From: Pontibacillus litoralis JSM 072002
GTDB taxonomy: Bacteria; Bacillota; Bacilli; Bacillales; BH030062
Assembly (NCBI RefSeq): GCF_000775615.1
Contig: NZ_AVPG01000003.1
Span: 62,001 to 126,000 of the forward strand
Length of the DNA: 64,000 nt
Reading direction: 5' to 3'
This document shows, piece by piece, positions 17,040 to 26,618 of the stretch. The notes below the pieces were generated by a model. The model was not told the DNA's origin. It did not search any database and saw nothing but the letters and a program-made list of their open reading frames with translations. The first letter of the stretch is position 1. Each line of letters starts with the position of its first letter. A program made the position numbers and the translations under genes.

Positions 17040-17174
17040 ATGCATATCGGAAGTAAAGGTTGGTACGTGAACGAGCTTAAAAAGCTTGGCATGAGCCGTT
17101 ATGAAGGACGTAAATTAGAAAGCTACAAGAGACACATTCTTGCAAACCTATACTTTGAACGCGCTGAGAAGTAA
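17040..17174 (+). CDS. yflJ: YflJ-family (DUF2639) small protein
   Basis: 44-aa protein starting MHIGSKGWYVNELKKLGM and ending LYFERAEK. The opening is the hallmark of DUF2639 proteins such as B. subtilis YflJ; the function is unknown. An AAAGGATG site precedes the ATG. It is flanked by a strong terminator and lies close to the yflK-like gene, as in B. subtilis. Confidence 0.8.
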   Translation: MHIGSKGWYVNELKKLGMSRYEGRKLESYKRHILANLYFERAEK

Positions 17175-17183
17175 TAGGCTTGT

Positions 17184-17217
17184 AAAAAGTAGGAAGCCTA
17201 AGCTTCCTACTTTTTTT
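17184..17217. terminator. intrinsic terminator after yflJ
   Basis: Nine-bp stem GTAGGAAGC/GCTTCCTAC extended by A-T pairs, 4-nt loop and TTTTTTT tail. Confidence 0.9.
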
Positions 17218-17331
17218 AATGCTTGCGCTAATGCGCATAGGTTTATTTCCCATCTCTATCACCCCCATAAATATCACATCACAGTAGAATAACTATATTT
17301 AGAACCTACAATTAGTGGAGGAAGTACAAAT

Positions 17332-18339
17332 ATGTTTACATCAGCAGAAATCGGTATCGACTTAGGTACCGCGAATATTCTTATATATGCCAAAAATAAA
17401 GGTGTCGTCTTAAACGAGCCTTCTGTCGTTGCAATCGACATTAACACGAAAGAAGTCCTTGCTGTCGGTCATGAAGCTAAGCAAATGATTGGTAAAACAC
17501 CACGAAACGTTGTGCCCATTCGCCCCTTAAAAGAAGGAGTCATTGCAGATTACGACATTACAGCACAAATGCTCAAAGAAATGCTCAAGAAAGTGAGTAA
17601 AACGCTCGGCAGCTCCATGCGAAAGCCGAGTGTGGTAATCTGTACTCCATCAGGGTCAACAACGGTAGAGCGCCGCGCCATTCACAACGCTGTAAAAAGC
17701 TATGGCGCTAAAGTCGTTCACTTAATCGAAGAACCTGTTGCAGCAGCTATTGGTGCAGACTTACCAGTAAGTGAACCTGTATCCAATGTTATTTTAGACA
17801 TTGGCGGTGGCACGAGTGAAGTTGCGATTATTTCCTTTGGTGGCGTAGTTTCTTGTCGCTCCATTCGAAATGGTGGAGACAAAATGGACGAGGAAATTAT
17901 TCATTTCGTTCGCAAGCATTACAACGTACTCATCGGTGAAAAAACAGCAGAATCCATTAAAATGGAAATCGGCTATGCTTTAATTGATCACGAAGAAGAA
18001 ACGATGGAGGTACGTGGTCGTGATTTAGTAACTGGTTTACCTAAAACGATTACGATTACATCAACCGAAATCCAATCAGCAATTCGTGAAACACTTGAGA
18101 ATGTACTTGAAACGGTACGCGCTACATTAGAAGATTGTCCTCCTGAATTAAGCGGTGATATTGTTGATAACGGTGTCGTCATAACTGGAGGTGGCTCCTT
18201 GTTAAAAGGAATGCAAGAATGGTTAAGTAACGAAATATTTGTCCCTGTACATCTTGCACCAAATCCGTTAGAATCCGTTGCAATCGGAACAGGCCGATCA
18301 CTTAAAATGATTCAAAAACTACAAAAAGTATCGAAATAA
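17332..18339 (+). CDS. mreBH: rod-shape actin homologue MreBH
   Basis: Bacterial actin that guides cell-wall synthesis along the cylinder. 335 aa, the length of MreBH. Actin-fold ATP-binding loops: [13 protein letters not shown] (phosphate 1), [15 protein letters not shown] (phosphate 2) and [13 protein letters not shown] (adenosine). The amphipathic start [12 protein letters not shown] and the end KLQKVSK match MreBH more than Mbl or MreB, and the gene is not in an mreBCD operon. GGAGGAAG precedes the ATG. In B. subtilis mreBH is under SigI heat-stress control and recruits the hydrolase LytE; whether that holds here cannot be seen. Confidence 0.85.
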   Translation: MFTSAEIGIDLGTANILIYAKNKGVVLNEPSVVAIDINTKEVLAVGHEAKQMIGKTPRNVVPIRPLKEGVIADYDITAQMLKEMLKKVSKTLGSSMRKPSVVICTPSGSTTVERRAIHNAVKSYGAKVVHLIEEPVAAAIGADLPVSEPVSNVILDIGGGTSEVAIISFGGVVSCRSIRNGGDKMDEEIIHFVRKHYNVLIGEKTAESIKMEIGYALIDHEEETMEVRGRDLVTGLPKTITITSTEIQSAIRETLENVLETVRATLEDCPPELSGDIVDNGVVITGGGSLLKGMQEWLSNEIFVPVHLAPNPLESVAIGTGRSLKMIQKLQKVSK

Positions 18340-18341
18340 CG

Positions 18342-18380
18342 AAAGCTCCCAGCAATGCAACTAGCTGGGAGCTTCTTTCT
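18342..18380. terminator. bidirectional intrinsic terminator
   Basis: Stem AAGCTCCCAGC with GCTGGGAGCTT and a TCTTTCTTTT tail, between converging mreBH and nagR. Confidence 0.85.
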
Positions 18381-18381
18381 T

Positions 18382-19107
18382 TTATCCACGATGAATTTCA
18401 TTGATTAACTTATAGCGATCACCGCGATAAGATGAACGTACCGCTTCAAATGGCGTTCCATCCACAAAGGAAGCAACGCGTTCTATTACTAATAACGGTG
18501 AACCTTCTTCGATATTTAATAACTCCGATGCTTCTGTATCAGCAACTGTTGCTTCGATAACTTGTTCCGCTTTCCCAATTTCCAATCCTTGCTCTTGTTC
18601 CATATAGTGATATAGAGAACTGCTAGCAATTTCTTTATTGAATTTTGGAGCCAAACACTTAGGTAGAAAAGAATGTTCTATTGAAATAGGTTCTTCATCA
18701 GCATATCGAAGCCTTTTCATCACATATACTTCCTCATTCGCTTCAATTTGTAACTTCTGAGCAATATCTTTACTAGCAGAAACCGTTTCAAGAAAAAGCA
18801 CCTTTGAACTAGGGTTCATTCCACGCTCTCGCATTTCTTCCGTGAAACCAACAAGTCCTTGAAGTTTTCGCTCCATTTTGTGCTCAGCGACAAAGGTTCC
18901 TTTTCCTTTTTTACGGTGCAATATTCCTTCACTTACCATATTAGTGATTGCTTGGCGCACCGTCATTCTACTTACTTCAAACGCTTCTGCTAACTCCCGC
19001 TCGGAAGGGATCATATCACCTGCCATAAACTCTTCCGTTTGAATACGTTGTTTCAATTGTTCTTCAATTTGATGATAAATAGGTACAGGTGATTGTTTAT
19101 CGAGCAT
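18382..19107 (-). CDS. nagR: GntR-family repressor of N-acetylglucosamine genes (NagR)
   Basis: 241-aa HutC-subfamily regulator. It has an N-terminal winged helix (IPSERELAEAFEVSRMTVRQAI, residues ~33-54, quoted in part) and a C-terminal UTRA effector domain from ~85. B. subtilis NagR (YvoA) binds glucosamine-6-P or N-acetylglucosamine-6-P and releases the nag operators. It is the third gene of nagA-nagB-nagR, 14 bp after nagB. Matching operators sit before nagA and before the PTS gene, so it should control both transcripts, including its own. Confidence 0.9.
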   Translation of the reverse strand: MLDKQSPVPIYHQIEEQLKQRIQTEEFMAGDMIPSERELAEAFEVSRMTVRQAITNMVSEGILHRKKGKGTFVAEHKMERKLQGLVGFTEEMRERGMNPSSKVLFLETVSASKDIAQKLQIEANEEVYVMKRLRYADEEPISIEHSFLPKCLAPKFNKEIASSSLYHYMEQEQGLEIGKAEQVIEATVADTEASELLNIEEGSPLLVIERVASFVDGTPFEAVRSSYRGDRYKLINEIHRG

Positions 19108-19121
19108 GTTGATCTCTCCTC

Positions 19122-19853
19122 TTACTTATTTACTAACTGATACGCCAATGGATCGACAACAATCGTGACATCTTCATGTTGATGTAAAACAGATGCTGGA
19201 AGTGCTTCGGTAACTTCACCTGATAACAATTGTTCTATTACAGGTGCTTTACTTTCACCAGATGCAAGTAAAATGATCTTCTTGCTCTTTAAAATGGATT
19301 GAATCCCCATTGTGACTGCTTCTCGCGGCACTTCTTCCATCGTATCAAAGAATCGAGCATTTGCCTCAATCGTTGATTCTGTTAATGGAACAATACTTGT
19401 TTTACCAGTAAATGAACTGCCTGGCTCATTAAAACCAATATGACCATTAACCCCAATACCGAGTATTTGTAAATCAACAGGACCTATCGTGTCTATTACT
19501 TGTTCATATCGTTGACACTCTTCTTCTAAATTTGTTGCCACACCATTTGGAATATGCGTATTTTGTTCTTCTATATTCACATGATTAAACAATTGTTCCT
19601 GCATAAACACATGATAGCTTTGAGGATGATCATTGGATAAGCCGATGTATTCATCAAGATTAATGGTAGAAATCTTCGAGAAATCGACTTCCTTTCTCTT
19701 ATATGCTTCCACTAATTCTTTATATGTCCCTACGGGTGTACTACCAGTAGCTAAACCGATTACACTGGATGGCTTATCCTTTATTTGTTCTTGAATACAT
19801 TGTGCTACATAGTTACTTAATGCTTCATAATTTTCCTTCACAACAATTTCCAT
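19122..19853 (-). CDS. nagB: glucosamine-6-phosphate deaminase NagB
   Basis: Converts glucosamine-6-phosphate to fructose-6-phosphate and ammonia. 243 aa, normal length. Conserved stretches: GLATGSTPVGTYKELV (sugar-phosphate loop, ~34-49), INLDEYIGLS (catalytic Asp), GIGVNGHIGFNEPGSSF (active-site Asp/His region, ~128-144). The ATG directly follows the nagA stop codon, with AAAGGGGA inside the nagA end as ribosome binding site, so translation is coupled. Confidence 0.95.
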   Translation of the reverse strand: MEIVVKENYEALSNYVAQCIQEQIKDKPSSVIGLATGSTPVGTYKELVEAYKRKEVDFSKISTINLDEYIGLSNDHPQSYHVFMQEQLFNHVNIEEQNTHIPNGVATNLEEECQRYEQVIDTIGPVDLQILGIGVNGHIGFNEPGSSFTGKTSIVPLTESTIEANARFFDTMEEVPREAVTMGIQSILKSKKIILLASGESKAPVIEQLLSGEVTEALPASVLHQHEDVTIVVDPLAYQLVNK

Positions 19854-21026
19854 CTATAATTTCCCCTTTTCAAAACTGATTATTCCTTTACAAATGGTCA
19901 TCTCTATTTGTAATTCCTTATCAACCAAAACGATGTCAGCATCTTTTCCAGGTGTAATGCTTCCTTTCCGATCATATACACCTATTTGCTTCGCTGCATT
20001 CACCGACGTCAATTTCACTAATTCGTCCCATTCAAGACTAGTTATTTGCCGCATATTTTTAGCAGCTTGTTGTAAGGTAACGATACTTCCTGCTAACGTA
20101 CCATCACTTAATCGTGCTTCCTTTCCTTCCACATTCACTTGTTGTCCACCTAACGTATAGGTTCCTTCAGGTAAGCATTTCGCTCTCATAGCGTCGGTAA
20201 TTAATATCGTTTTGTCAGGTCCTTTATTGGCATATGCAAGACGAACCGCTTCTGGATGAACGTGCACACCATCAACGATCATTTCCGCTATAAGCTTAGG
20301 GTTTAAAAATGTAGCACCAATAACTCCAGGCTCGCGGTGGTGTAATCCTCTCATTTGATTAAATAAATGTGTAACATGTCTAGCTCCACTTTGCACGGCC
20401 TTGGTCACTTCTTCATATGTAGCATCACTATGACCGATGGAAGCGACAACACCTTGATTTGTAATGTGCTCAATGAATGAAAGTCCGCCTTCTACTTCAG
20501 GAGCTAACGTAACTAACCGAATCGCGTTACCACTTTTCCTTTGCCATTTATCAAATAAATCTGGATTGGGTGTGAGGATGTGCTGAATAGGTTGAGCACC
20601 GGCTTTATCCTTCGAAATAAACGGCCCTTCTAAGTGAATACCAAGCACTTCTGCTCGACCTTTCGCTGATTGATGTGTCATGTAACGTTCTACATTGATT
20701 ACTGCTTCTTCAATTTCATTAGCTTCTTGTGTCATCGTAGTAGCTAAATAACTCGTCGTTCCTTCACGAGGCAGTGCGCTACTAAGCCCTTCTAATGCTT
20801 CTAAACTAGCATCCATTACATCGTAACCATTTGCACCATGTATGTGAACATCTATGAACCCTGGTAATAAAATGATTTGCTGATTTGTTCCGTCAAATAG
20901 AACGTCAGCTTCCTGATCTTCCACATTTCCTACTTCTACTATTTTCCCATTTTGTATTAGCACATTTCCATCCATTATCGTCCCATTTTCTAGAACAATA
21001 GATACATGTTTAATTATACGTTTCAT
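19854..21026 (-). CDS. nagA: N-acetylglucosamine-6-phosphate deacetylase NagA
   Basis: Amidohydrolase of 390 aa that removes acetate from GlcNAc-6-P. Metal-binding motif PGFIDVHIHGANGYD (residues ~56-70), catalytic-site Glu in GIHLEGPFIS (~127), His in VASIGHSDATYEE (~195) and HVTHLFNQMRGLHHREPG (~215), and the general-base Asp in ILITDAMRA. It is the first gene of the nagABR operon, about 230 bp downstream of a NagR-like operator. AGGGGAG precedes the ATG. Confidence 0.95.
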   Translation of the reverse strand: MKRIIKHVSIVLENGTIMDGNVLIQNGKIVEVGNVEDQEADVLFDGTNQQIILLPGFIDVHIHGANGYDVMDASLEALEGLSSALPREGTTSYLATTMTQEANEIEEAVINVERYMTHQSAKGRAEVLGIHLEGPFISKDKAGAQPIQHILTPNPDLFDKWQRKSGNAIRLVTLAPEVEGGLSFIEHITNQGVVASIGHSDATYEEVTKAVQSGARHVTHLFNQMRGLHHREPGVIGATFLNPKLIAEMIVDGVHVHPEAVRLAYANKGPDKTILITDAMRAKCLPEGTYTLGGQQVNVEGKEARLSDGTLAGSIVTLQQAAKNMRQITSLEWDELVKLTSVNAAKQIGVYDRKGSITPGKDADIVLVDKELQIEMTICKGIISFEKGKL

Positions 21027-21256
21027 TATTGCATTCTCCCCTCGGTTCTTAGTAGCCTACTTCACCTGAAAACGCATATTACTTCCCATTATTATCTACC
21101 TGATTTTTGAAATCAATAAAGAGATTGTAAAGATTTCATTTTCTCTCTTCTTTATATTCATTTCAACAGGAAACATCCTACTAATATCAGTACATCCCTC
21201 CTAATAAGGTTTGCTTCAGTAGATGTTATCATATAGTATAAATGTATCACCTTAAT

Positions 21257-21272
21257 GTATAGTTGTCTATAC
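21257..21272. promoter_or_regulatory. NagR-like operator upstream of nagABR
   Basis: GTATAGTTGTCTATAC has 6-bp inverted arms (GTATAG/CTATAC). The same 16 bp plus CCAA recur at 23277-23295 before the PTS gene, the other expected NagR target. Duplication at the two nag promoters, with a NagR gene nearby, makes the assignment firm. Confidence 0.85.
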
Positions 21273-21280
21273 CAACGAAT

Positions 21281-21306
21281 AAAAGGGGGTCATTTACTCC
21301 CCCCTT
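21281..21306 (-). terminator. intrinsic terminator of the nag PTS gene
   Basis: Minus-strand stem AAGGGGGGAG-type arm pairing with CCCCCTT, followed by TTATT. It starts at the stop codon and separates the PTS gene from the nagA operator. Confidence 0.75.
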
Positions 21307-23212
21307 ATTGAATAGATATTATGTTGTTAGTTCCCTTGCTTTGGACTCCTGTTTGTAGAAGTTCTAAACTTTCTTCTTCTAGATTAGTAAATACGACCGG
21401 TGTAATTACAGAAGGAGCATTTTCTTTAATGTAAGGAAGATTTACATCAATTAAAGGTGTACCCTTTTTAATAGCCTGTCCTTCCTCAACTAATGAAGTA
21501 AACCCTTCTCCTTTCAACTTGACTGTATCTAACCCAATATGAATTAATATTTCTACTCCAGTATTCGTTTCCAATCCGATTGCATGCTTAGTTGGAAAGA
21601 TATTAAGAACTTTACCATCTATCGGTGAATGGAATGTACTTCCTGTTGGGTTGATCGCAAAGCCAGGCCCCATCATTTTCTTAGCAAATACTTGATCAGG
21701 AACTTCAGTTAACGGCATAATATCGCCATCAATTGGAGAAACAAAATCATTTCCACCCAACTCTTTCTTACCGCTACTCTTCTGTTCCTTAGCGCTCTCC
21801 TCGTGAAGAGATTCTGGCTTCCTCACAACTCCTGACTCCATCATTTGCTTCATTTCATCAGCTAAAAATTCCACAGTAGTACCAACAATAACTTGTAAAT
21901 TTCTTTTTCCTATTTTCACAACACCACGAGCACCTTGTCGAGTAAGCTCTTTTTCATTTATTTTATTCCGATCAACTAACTCTAATCGTAATCGAGTCGT
22001 GCAATAATCCAGAGTTTGGATGTTATCGACTCCTCCTAGCGCTTCTACATAATAATAGGCTTTCTCATCATAATCCTTGCTATCACTACTGCTTTCAATC
22101 TCTTCTTCCTCATCTTCTCGTCCTGGTGTTTTTAAATCCAGTTTAATAATTAACGTATAGAAAACGAAGAAATAAATAACCGCCATAACTAAACCAACGA
22201 TTAATAACGTAAATGGATTTTCTGCTAACGAAAAGTTCAACACAAAGTCTATAGCACCAGCTGAGAATCCAAACCCGTGACGAACATCAAATACAAAAGC
22301 TAGCACCATTGAAACCCCAGTTAAAATAGCGTGAACAGCATACAATAAAGGCGATAAGAACATAAAAGAAAACTCTATAGGTTCTGTCACACCAGTTAAA
22401 AATGCAGTAAATCCAATACTAAATAACATACCACCGACAATGGCTTTCTTATTCTCCTTCGCGGCAGCATACATAGCTAAGCAAGCCGCTGGTAATCCAA
22501 ACATCATAACTGGGTAAAAACCAGCTAAGAAATAACCTGCCGACTCATCCCCATTTAAGAAACGATTAATTTCTCCACGAACGATATCACCAGCTTCATT
22601 CGTGAACGAACCAAAATCAAACCAAATCAATGTATTCATAACGTGATGTAAACCAATTGGAATAAGCAAACGATTTAAGAAACCGTATACCCCTACTCCA
22701 ACAGCACCACTTCCTAAAATCCAATTCCCTACAGAATCAATACCACTTTGAGCTACTGGCCAAACAATGCCCAACACGAAAGCTGCTCCTATCATCGTAA
22801 GTGATGTAATAATAGGAACGAAACGCTTTCCTCCAAAGAATGCTAAGTAGTCTGGTAGTTTAATATTATGAAAACGATTGTACAAAAGACCACCAGCAAT
22901 ACCAGCTATAATTCCGCCAAATACCCCCATATCAAGATCAGCATTAATTTCACTTAAACCTTCTGTTAACACAAGGTAACCAATTGCACCTGATAAAGCA
23001 GCCGCACCATTACCATCACGGGACAGCCCTATCGCAATACCAATTGCAAAAATAATGGCAAGATTCGTCAATATACCATTTCCAGCTGCAGTAATAAATG
23101 GCAGGTTGAACATATCTTCCATTCCTAGACGCACTAACAACGCTGCAGCTGGGAGAGTCGCAATTGGTAGCATAAGCGACTTCCCTATCCGCTGTAAGAA
23201 ATTAAGCATCAT
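21305..23212 (-). CDS. nagE: PTS N-acetylglucosamine transporter, EIICBA (NagE type)
   Basis: 635-aa fused PTS permease that imports and phosphorylates N-acetylglucosamine. The order of parts is membrane EIIC (residues 1-~370, with RLLIPIGLHHVMNTLIWF and TGVTEPIEFSFMF), EIIB (~390-465, phospho-Cys in LDYCTTRLRL), an acidic linker, then EIIA (~490-635, phospho-His in ILIHIGLDTVKL). EIIC specificity resembles GlcNAc permeases (NagP/NagE). Two adjacent ATGs follow AGGAGG. The NagR-like operator 65 bp upstream and the downstream nagABR operon support the substrate. Confidence 0.92.
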   Translation of the reverse strand: MMLNFLQRIGKSLMLPIATLPAAALLVRLGMEDMFNLPFITAAGNGILTNLAIIFAIGIAIGLSRDGNGAAALSGAIGYLVLTEGLSEINADLDMGVFGGIIAGIAGGLLYNRFHNIKLPDYLAFFGGKRFVPIITSLTMIGAAFVLGIVWPVAQSGIDSVGNWILGSGAVGVGVYGFLNRLLIPIGLHHVMNTLIWFDFGSFTNEAGDIVRGEINRFLNGDESAGYFLAGFYPVMMFGLPAACLAMYAAAKENKKAIVGGMLFSIGFTAFLTGVTEPIEFSFMFLSPLLYAVHAILTGVSMVLAFVFDVRHGFGFSAGAIDFVLNFSLAENPFTLLIVGLVMAVIYFFVFYTLIIKLDLKTPGREDEEEEIESSSDSKDYDEKAYYYVEALGGVDNIQTLDYCTTRLRLELVDRNKINEKELTRQGARGVVKIGKRNLQVIVGTTVEFLADEMKQMMESGVVRKPESLHEESAKEQKSSGKKELGGNDFVSPIDGDIMPLTEVPDQVFAKKMMGPGFAINPTGSTFHSPIDGKVLNIFPTKHAIGLETNTGVEILIHIGLDTVKLKGEGFTSLVEEGQAIKKGTPLIDVNLPYIKENAPSVITPVVFTNLEEESLELLQTGVQSKGTNNIISIQ

Positions 23213-23276
23213 GAATTCCTCCTAAATAATTAAAGTAGTTGTGAAACGGCTTACAATGCAACTATACCATCTCAAA

Positions 23277-23292
23277 GTATAGTTGTCTATAC
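23277..23292. promoter_or_regulatory. NagR-like operator upstream of the PTS gene
   Basis: Identical to the 16-bp element at 21257-21272 (GTATAGTTGTCTATAC). An extra half-site, CAACTATACC, lies close by at about 23259-23268 and may be a second, weaker contact. Confidence 0.85.
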
Positions 23293-23595
23293 CAATAAGT
23301 AATGATGTATATTTTATCAATAAATGAGATATTTCACTTTTTTCAACCATTTAAACAGGTGGAACAGAACTCTATTTTTTAGCAGTTATATGAAATGGAG
23401 CATTGGGTAACACATGCTACTAAACCTAGCGTACTACCTTATTTAATTAAGGGATAAACCTTTATTTATCAAATTAAATTTAGTATAGTTGACTAATTAT
23501 AGATACCATATTAAAATATTTTAGTAGACAAAAGCATAAAAGCGTAAAAGCACTAAAGTTTATTGCGAGTATTATACAAAGGAAGGGTGTACATC
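23293..23595. other. AT-rich divergent promoter region
   Basis: Three hundred bp between the PTS gene operator and nhaC. It holds no gene and no clear hairpin. A TATAGTTGACTAATTATAG stretch near 23486 loosely resembles the nag operator but lacks its symmetry. Promoters for both genes are expected here. Confidence 0.5.
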
Positions 23596-24975
23596 ATGCA
23601 TAGGCAACCACGATTTATCGTTGCCCTTTTACCACTAATATCACTAGTAATTGTTGCTGCATTATCCATCATGGTTTGGAACGTATCGATGTTCTTACCG
23701 TTAATGGTCGGAGTCATAGCGACGTGTATATTAGGCGTTACCCACGGTTATACTTGGGATGAAATGCAGCAATTTATGAAAGATGGTGTTTCAAGAGCAC
23801 TACCAGCTGTCTTTATTTTATTTATTATTGGAACAATTGTTGGCGCTTGGATGCTAAGCGGAACAATTCCAACCATTATTTATTACGGGTTAGAATTCAT
23901 CAAACCTAGTGTTTTTCTTCCTACTGTTGCTATTACAACAGGTGTTGTTGCTATATCATTAGGAAGTTCCTTTACTGCTATTGCAACAGTTGGACTAGCA
24001 TTTATGGCCATCGGCACTGGTATGGGATTCCCACCAGCGCATACAGTTGGCGCCATCGTGTCAGGAGCTTTCTTTGGCGACAAAATATCACCATTGTCAG
24101 ATACAACAAACGTAGCTCCTGCAATGGTTGGAGTTAAATTATTTGATCACGTCCGCCACATGCTTTGGGATACAATACCAGCCTTCGCTATTTCTCTTAT
24201 TTTATTTTGGCTATTAGGTCGGAATGTAACTGCTGATGTGACAAACACAGAGAAAATGAATGAACTAGCTGATGGATTACTGCAAACCTTTACCATTCAT
24301 CCTGCTTTATTACTATTACCAATCATTACGATTTTATTAATCTTGAAACGCTACCCTGCAATTCCTTCTTTGGTTATTGTAAGTACTCTTGGCGGGATCG
24401 TAGCAATTATCGTACAAGGTAATAGCGTAGGTGACGTCATGAACGCTATGACGAGTGGCTATCAAGGAAACACCGACTCAGAGACGTTAAATACTCTACT
24501 TAGCCGTGGAGGCATTACGTCGATGTTAAACACAATCGGATTAATTATTATCGCTACAGCTCTAGGTGGCGTATTAGAAGGAACTCAAGTCTTCACTACT
24601 CTACTAGAGAAGTTAATTGCAAAAATAAAAAGTACTGGCTCTCTTATTTTAACAACAGTACTTTCTACATTAGTTGTCGCATATTCTAGTGGTGAACAAT
24701 TCATGTCGATTATTTTACCATCACGCGCGTTAGTAGATACGTATCATGAAAAAGGGATAGACCCGAAGAACTTATCCCGTTCCGTTGAAGCAGCAGGAAC
24801 TGTCGGAATTAACCTTGTACCATGGGGTGTGACCGCTGTATTCGTTAGTGAAGTACTTCAAGTAAGCCCATATAACTTTATTCCATTCATTTTCTTCGCC
24901 TATTTAGTTATTGCGTTTAATGTGTTCTATGGTTTTACTGGATTTACCATCACCAAACTACCTAATTCTAAATAA
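23596..24975 (+). CDS. nhaC: Na+/H+ antiporter NhaC family
   Basis: 459-aa antiporter with about 11-12 membrane helices. NhaC-type marks include SLGSSFTAIATVGLAFMAIG and GAFFGDKISPLSDTTNVAPA (around residues 145-180), and the later GINLVPWGVTAVF. It would expel sodium (or exchange malate/lactate in the MleN branch) in return for protons. The ATG at 23596 follows AAAGGAAGGG. It is monocistronic with a strong terminator. The NhaC/MleN choice cannot be made from sequence alone. Confidence 0.82.
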   Translation: MHRQPRFIVALLPLISLVIVAALSIMVWNVSMFLPLMVGVIATCILGVTHGYTWDEMQQFMKDGVSRALPAVFILFIIGTIVGAWMLSGTIPTIIYYGLEFIKPSVFLPTVAITTGVVAISLGSSFTAIATVGLAFMAIGTGMGFPPAHTVGAIVSGAFFGDKISPLSDTTNVAPAMVGVKLFDHVRHMLWDTIPAFAISLILFWLLGRNVTADVTNTEKMNELADGLLQTFTIHPALLLLPIITILLILKRYPAIPSLVIVSTLGGIVAIIVQGNSVGDVMNAMTSGYQGNTDSETLNTLLSRGGITSMLNTIGLIIIATALGGVLEGTQVFTTLLEKLIAKIKSTGSLILTTVLSTLVVAYSSGEQFMSIILPSRALVDTYHEKGIDPKNLSRSVEAAGTVGINLVPWGVTAVFVSEVLQVSPYNFIPFIFFAYLVIAFNVFYGFTGFTITKLPNSK

Positions 24976-24983
24976 AAATAAAA

Positions 24984-25021
24984 AAAGCCTGTGTTCTATT
25001 TTTAAAGGACACAGGCTTTCT
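24984..25021. terminator. bidirectional intrinsic terminator
   Basis: Stem AAAGCCTGTGT with ACACAGGCTTT, flanked by A- and T-rich runs, between converging nhaC and the AGCS gene. Confidence 0.9.
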
Positions 25022-25023
25022 TA

Positions 25024-26376
25024 CTATTTAAGCTCATTTCGATATTGCTTCCACTCTTTTTTCACAACGAAAGTAAGAGCTAACACAGCAATAATATTTG
25101 GAATTACCATAAAGGCGTTAAACGTATCAGCCACTTCCCAAATAAGTTCTACTTGCACTAAAGCTCCTAATACGATACAAATCAATACCAGCCAGCGATA
25201 AATTGGAACAGCACTTTCCCCAAACAAGAAGCGAACATTAACTTCACCAAAGTAAGCCCAACCTAAAATGGTCGTAAACGCAAAGAACAACAAACATATA
25301 GCAATAAACGGCGTTCCGAATTCTCCTAATCCTCTCGCAAAACCTTCTTGTGTTATAGCACTTCCTTGTAAATCGGTTTGATGGGCATCGGTAACTAATA
25401 TCACCAACGCCGTTAATGTACAAATGACAACCGTATCAATAAATACCCCCACCATAGCTACTAGACCTTGCTGGGCTGGATAATGCACATTGGCTGTGGC
25501 ATGAGCATGAGGAGTGGAACCCATCCCAGCTTCATTAGAAAACAGCCCACGAGCAATACCGTAGCGAATGGCTTCTTTGACGGTTGCTCCAAGAACACCG
25601 CCAGCTGCCGATTGCGGAGTAAATGCCGCCTCAATGATTAGTGCAAATGTAGAGAACACTTCATCCGCATGAGACATTAAAATAATTAAACTCCCAACAA
25701 TATACAACAGAGCCATTACAGGAACTACATTACCTGCGAACGTGGAAATACGTTTAATTCCCCCCAACAATATCAAACCAATGAATAGTGCAATCCCAAT
25801 TCCCAATCCTAACCTAAATAAATTATGATCTACTTGAAACGTTTCAACAAAAGCAACCGTAATTGCATTGGACTGAACCATATTCCCAATAAAACCAAGA
25901 GCAAATATAATAGCAATGGCAAAAAAACTAGCTAACCAACGACTCCCTAATCCTTCTTTTATGTAGTAGGCTGGACCGCCAACATAATGATCTCCCTTCT
26001 TCACCCGATACACTTGCGCTAATACACCTTCAGCAAAAATAGTTGCCATCCCGAAGAAAGAACTAACCCACATCCAGAAAATTGCCCCAGGACCTCCGGC
26101 TGCAATCGCCGTGGCAACGCCAGCTAAATTACCTGTCCCAACTTGAGCGGATATGGATGTAGCTAGCGCTTTAAAAGAATTAATACCATCGCCTTTGTTT
26201 TTCTTAAACAACGGAGCAAATGTGTGCTTAAACGCCTTCCCCATATAACGAACTTGAACGAAGCCGAGTTGCCATGTCAACCATATGCCAGCACCTAACA
26301 ATAGCAAAATCATCGGAACTCCCCATAAGAAAGCATTGATCCGTTCAAATAGTTCCAATACGTTATCCACTTGCAA
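25024..26376 (-). CDS. alanine/glycine:cation symporter, AGCS family
   Basis: 450 aa, second AGCS member in the window. Diagnostic stretches are SAQVGTGNLAGVATAIAAGGPG (~72-93, quoted in part), FWMWVSSFFGMATIFAEG and GIARGLFSNEAGMGSTPHAHA. The last differs from the 8-kb paralogue (GSAPIAAAAA), as expected for another amino-acid preference. Compared with that protein it is clearly diverged, so this is not a recent duplication. A start ATG lies at 26376 with only a weak binding site (GAGGGTTTG). Confidence 0.85.
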   Translation of the reverse strand: MQVDNVLELFERINAFLWGVPMILLLLGAGIWLTWQLGFVQVRYMGKAFKHTFAPLFKKNKGDGINSFKALATSISAQVGTGNLAGVATAIAAGGPGAIFWMWVSSFFGMATIFAEGVLAQVYRVKKGDHYVGGPAYYIKEGLGSRWLASFFAIAIIFALGFIGNMVQSNAITVAFVETFQVDHNLFRLGLGIGIALFIGLILLGGIKRISTFAGNVVPVMALLYIVGSLIILMSHADEVFSTFALIIEAAFTPQSAAGGVLGATVKEAIRYGIARGLFSNEAGMGSTPHAHATANVHYPAQQGLVAMVGVFIDTVVICTLTALVILVTDAHQTDLQGSAITQEGFARGLGEFGTPFIAICLLFFAFTTILGWAYFGEVNVRFLFGESAVPIYRWLVLICIVLGALVQVELIWEVADTFNAFMVIPNIIAVLALTFVVKKEWKQYRNELK

Positions 26377-26618
26377 ACCCTCACTTCACTAATGTATTGA
26401 TATAATGTACTAAAATATGATCCCATGCCTTGTTTCTCTCTTGCAAATATCACGAGAGAAAACATGAACAAAATATAATTTTATTTGTTTATTGTACGTG
26501 ATTAGCGCGGCATTTGCAATGTTACATTCTTACATCGTTCGTATCACAAGCAAAATCATAATACTACTAGAAAAAGCAAAAGCCCCGCTGTTTATAGCGA
26601 GACTTAAAATAATGAATT

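Noticed and set aside
17077-17277. Minus-strand 66-aa frame with a GGGGGTGAT site before MGNKPMRISASIKK
   Set aside because: It runs through the yflJ terminator stem and antisense to yflJ; no family match. The good ribosome binding site makes it worth remembering, but not a call.
23225-23260. Catabolite (CcpA) cre site before the nag PTS gene
   Set aside because: TGTGAAACGGCTTACA resembles a cre box, but the arms are two bases too far apart for the consensus.
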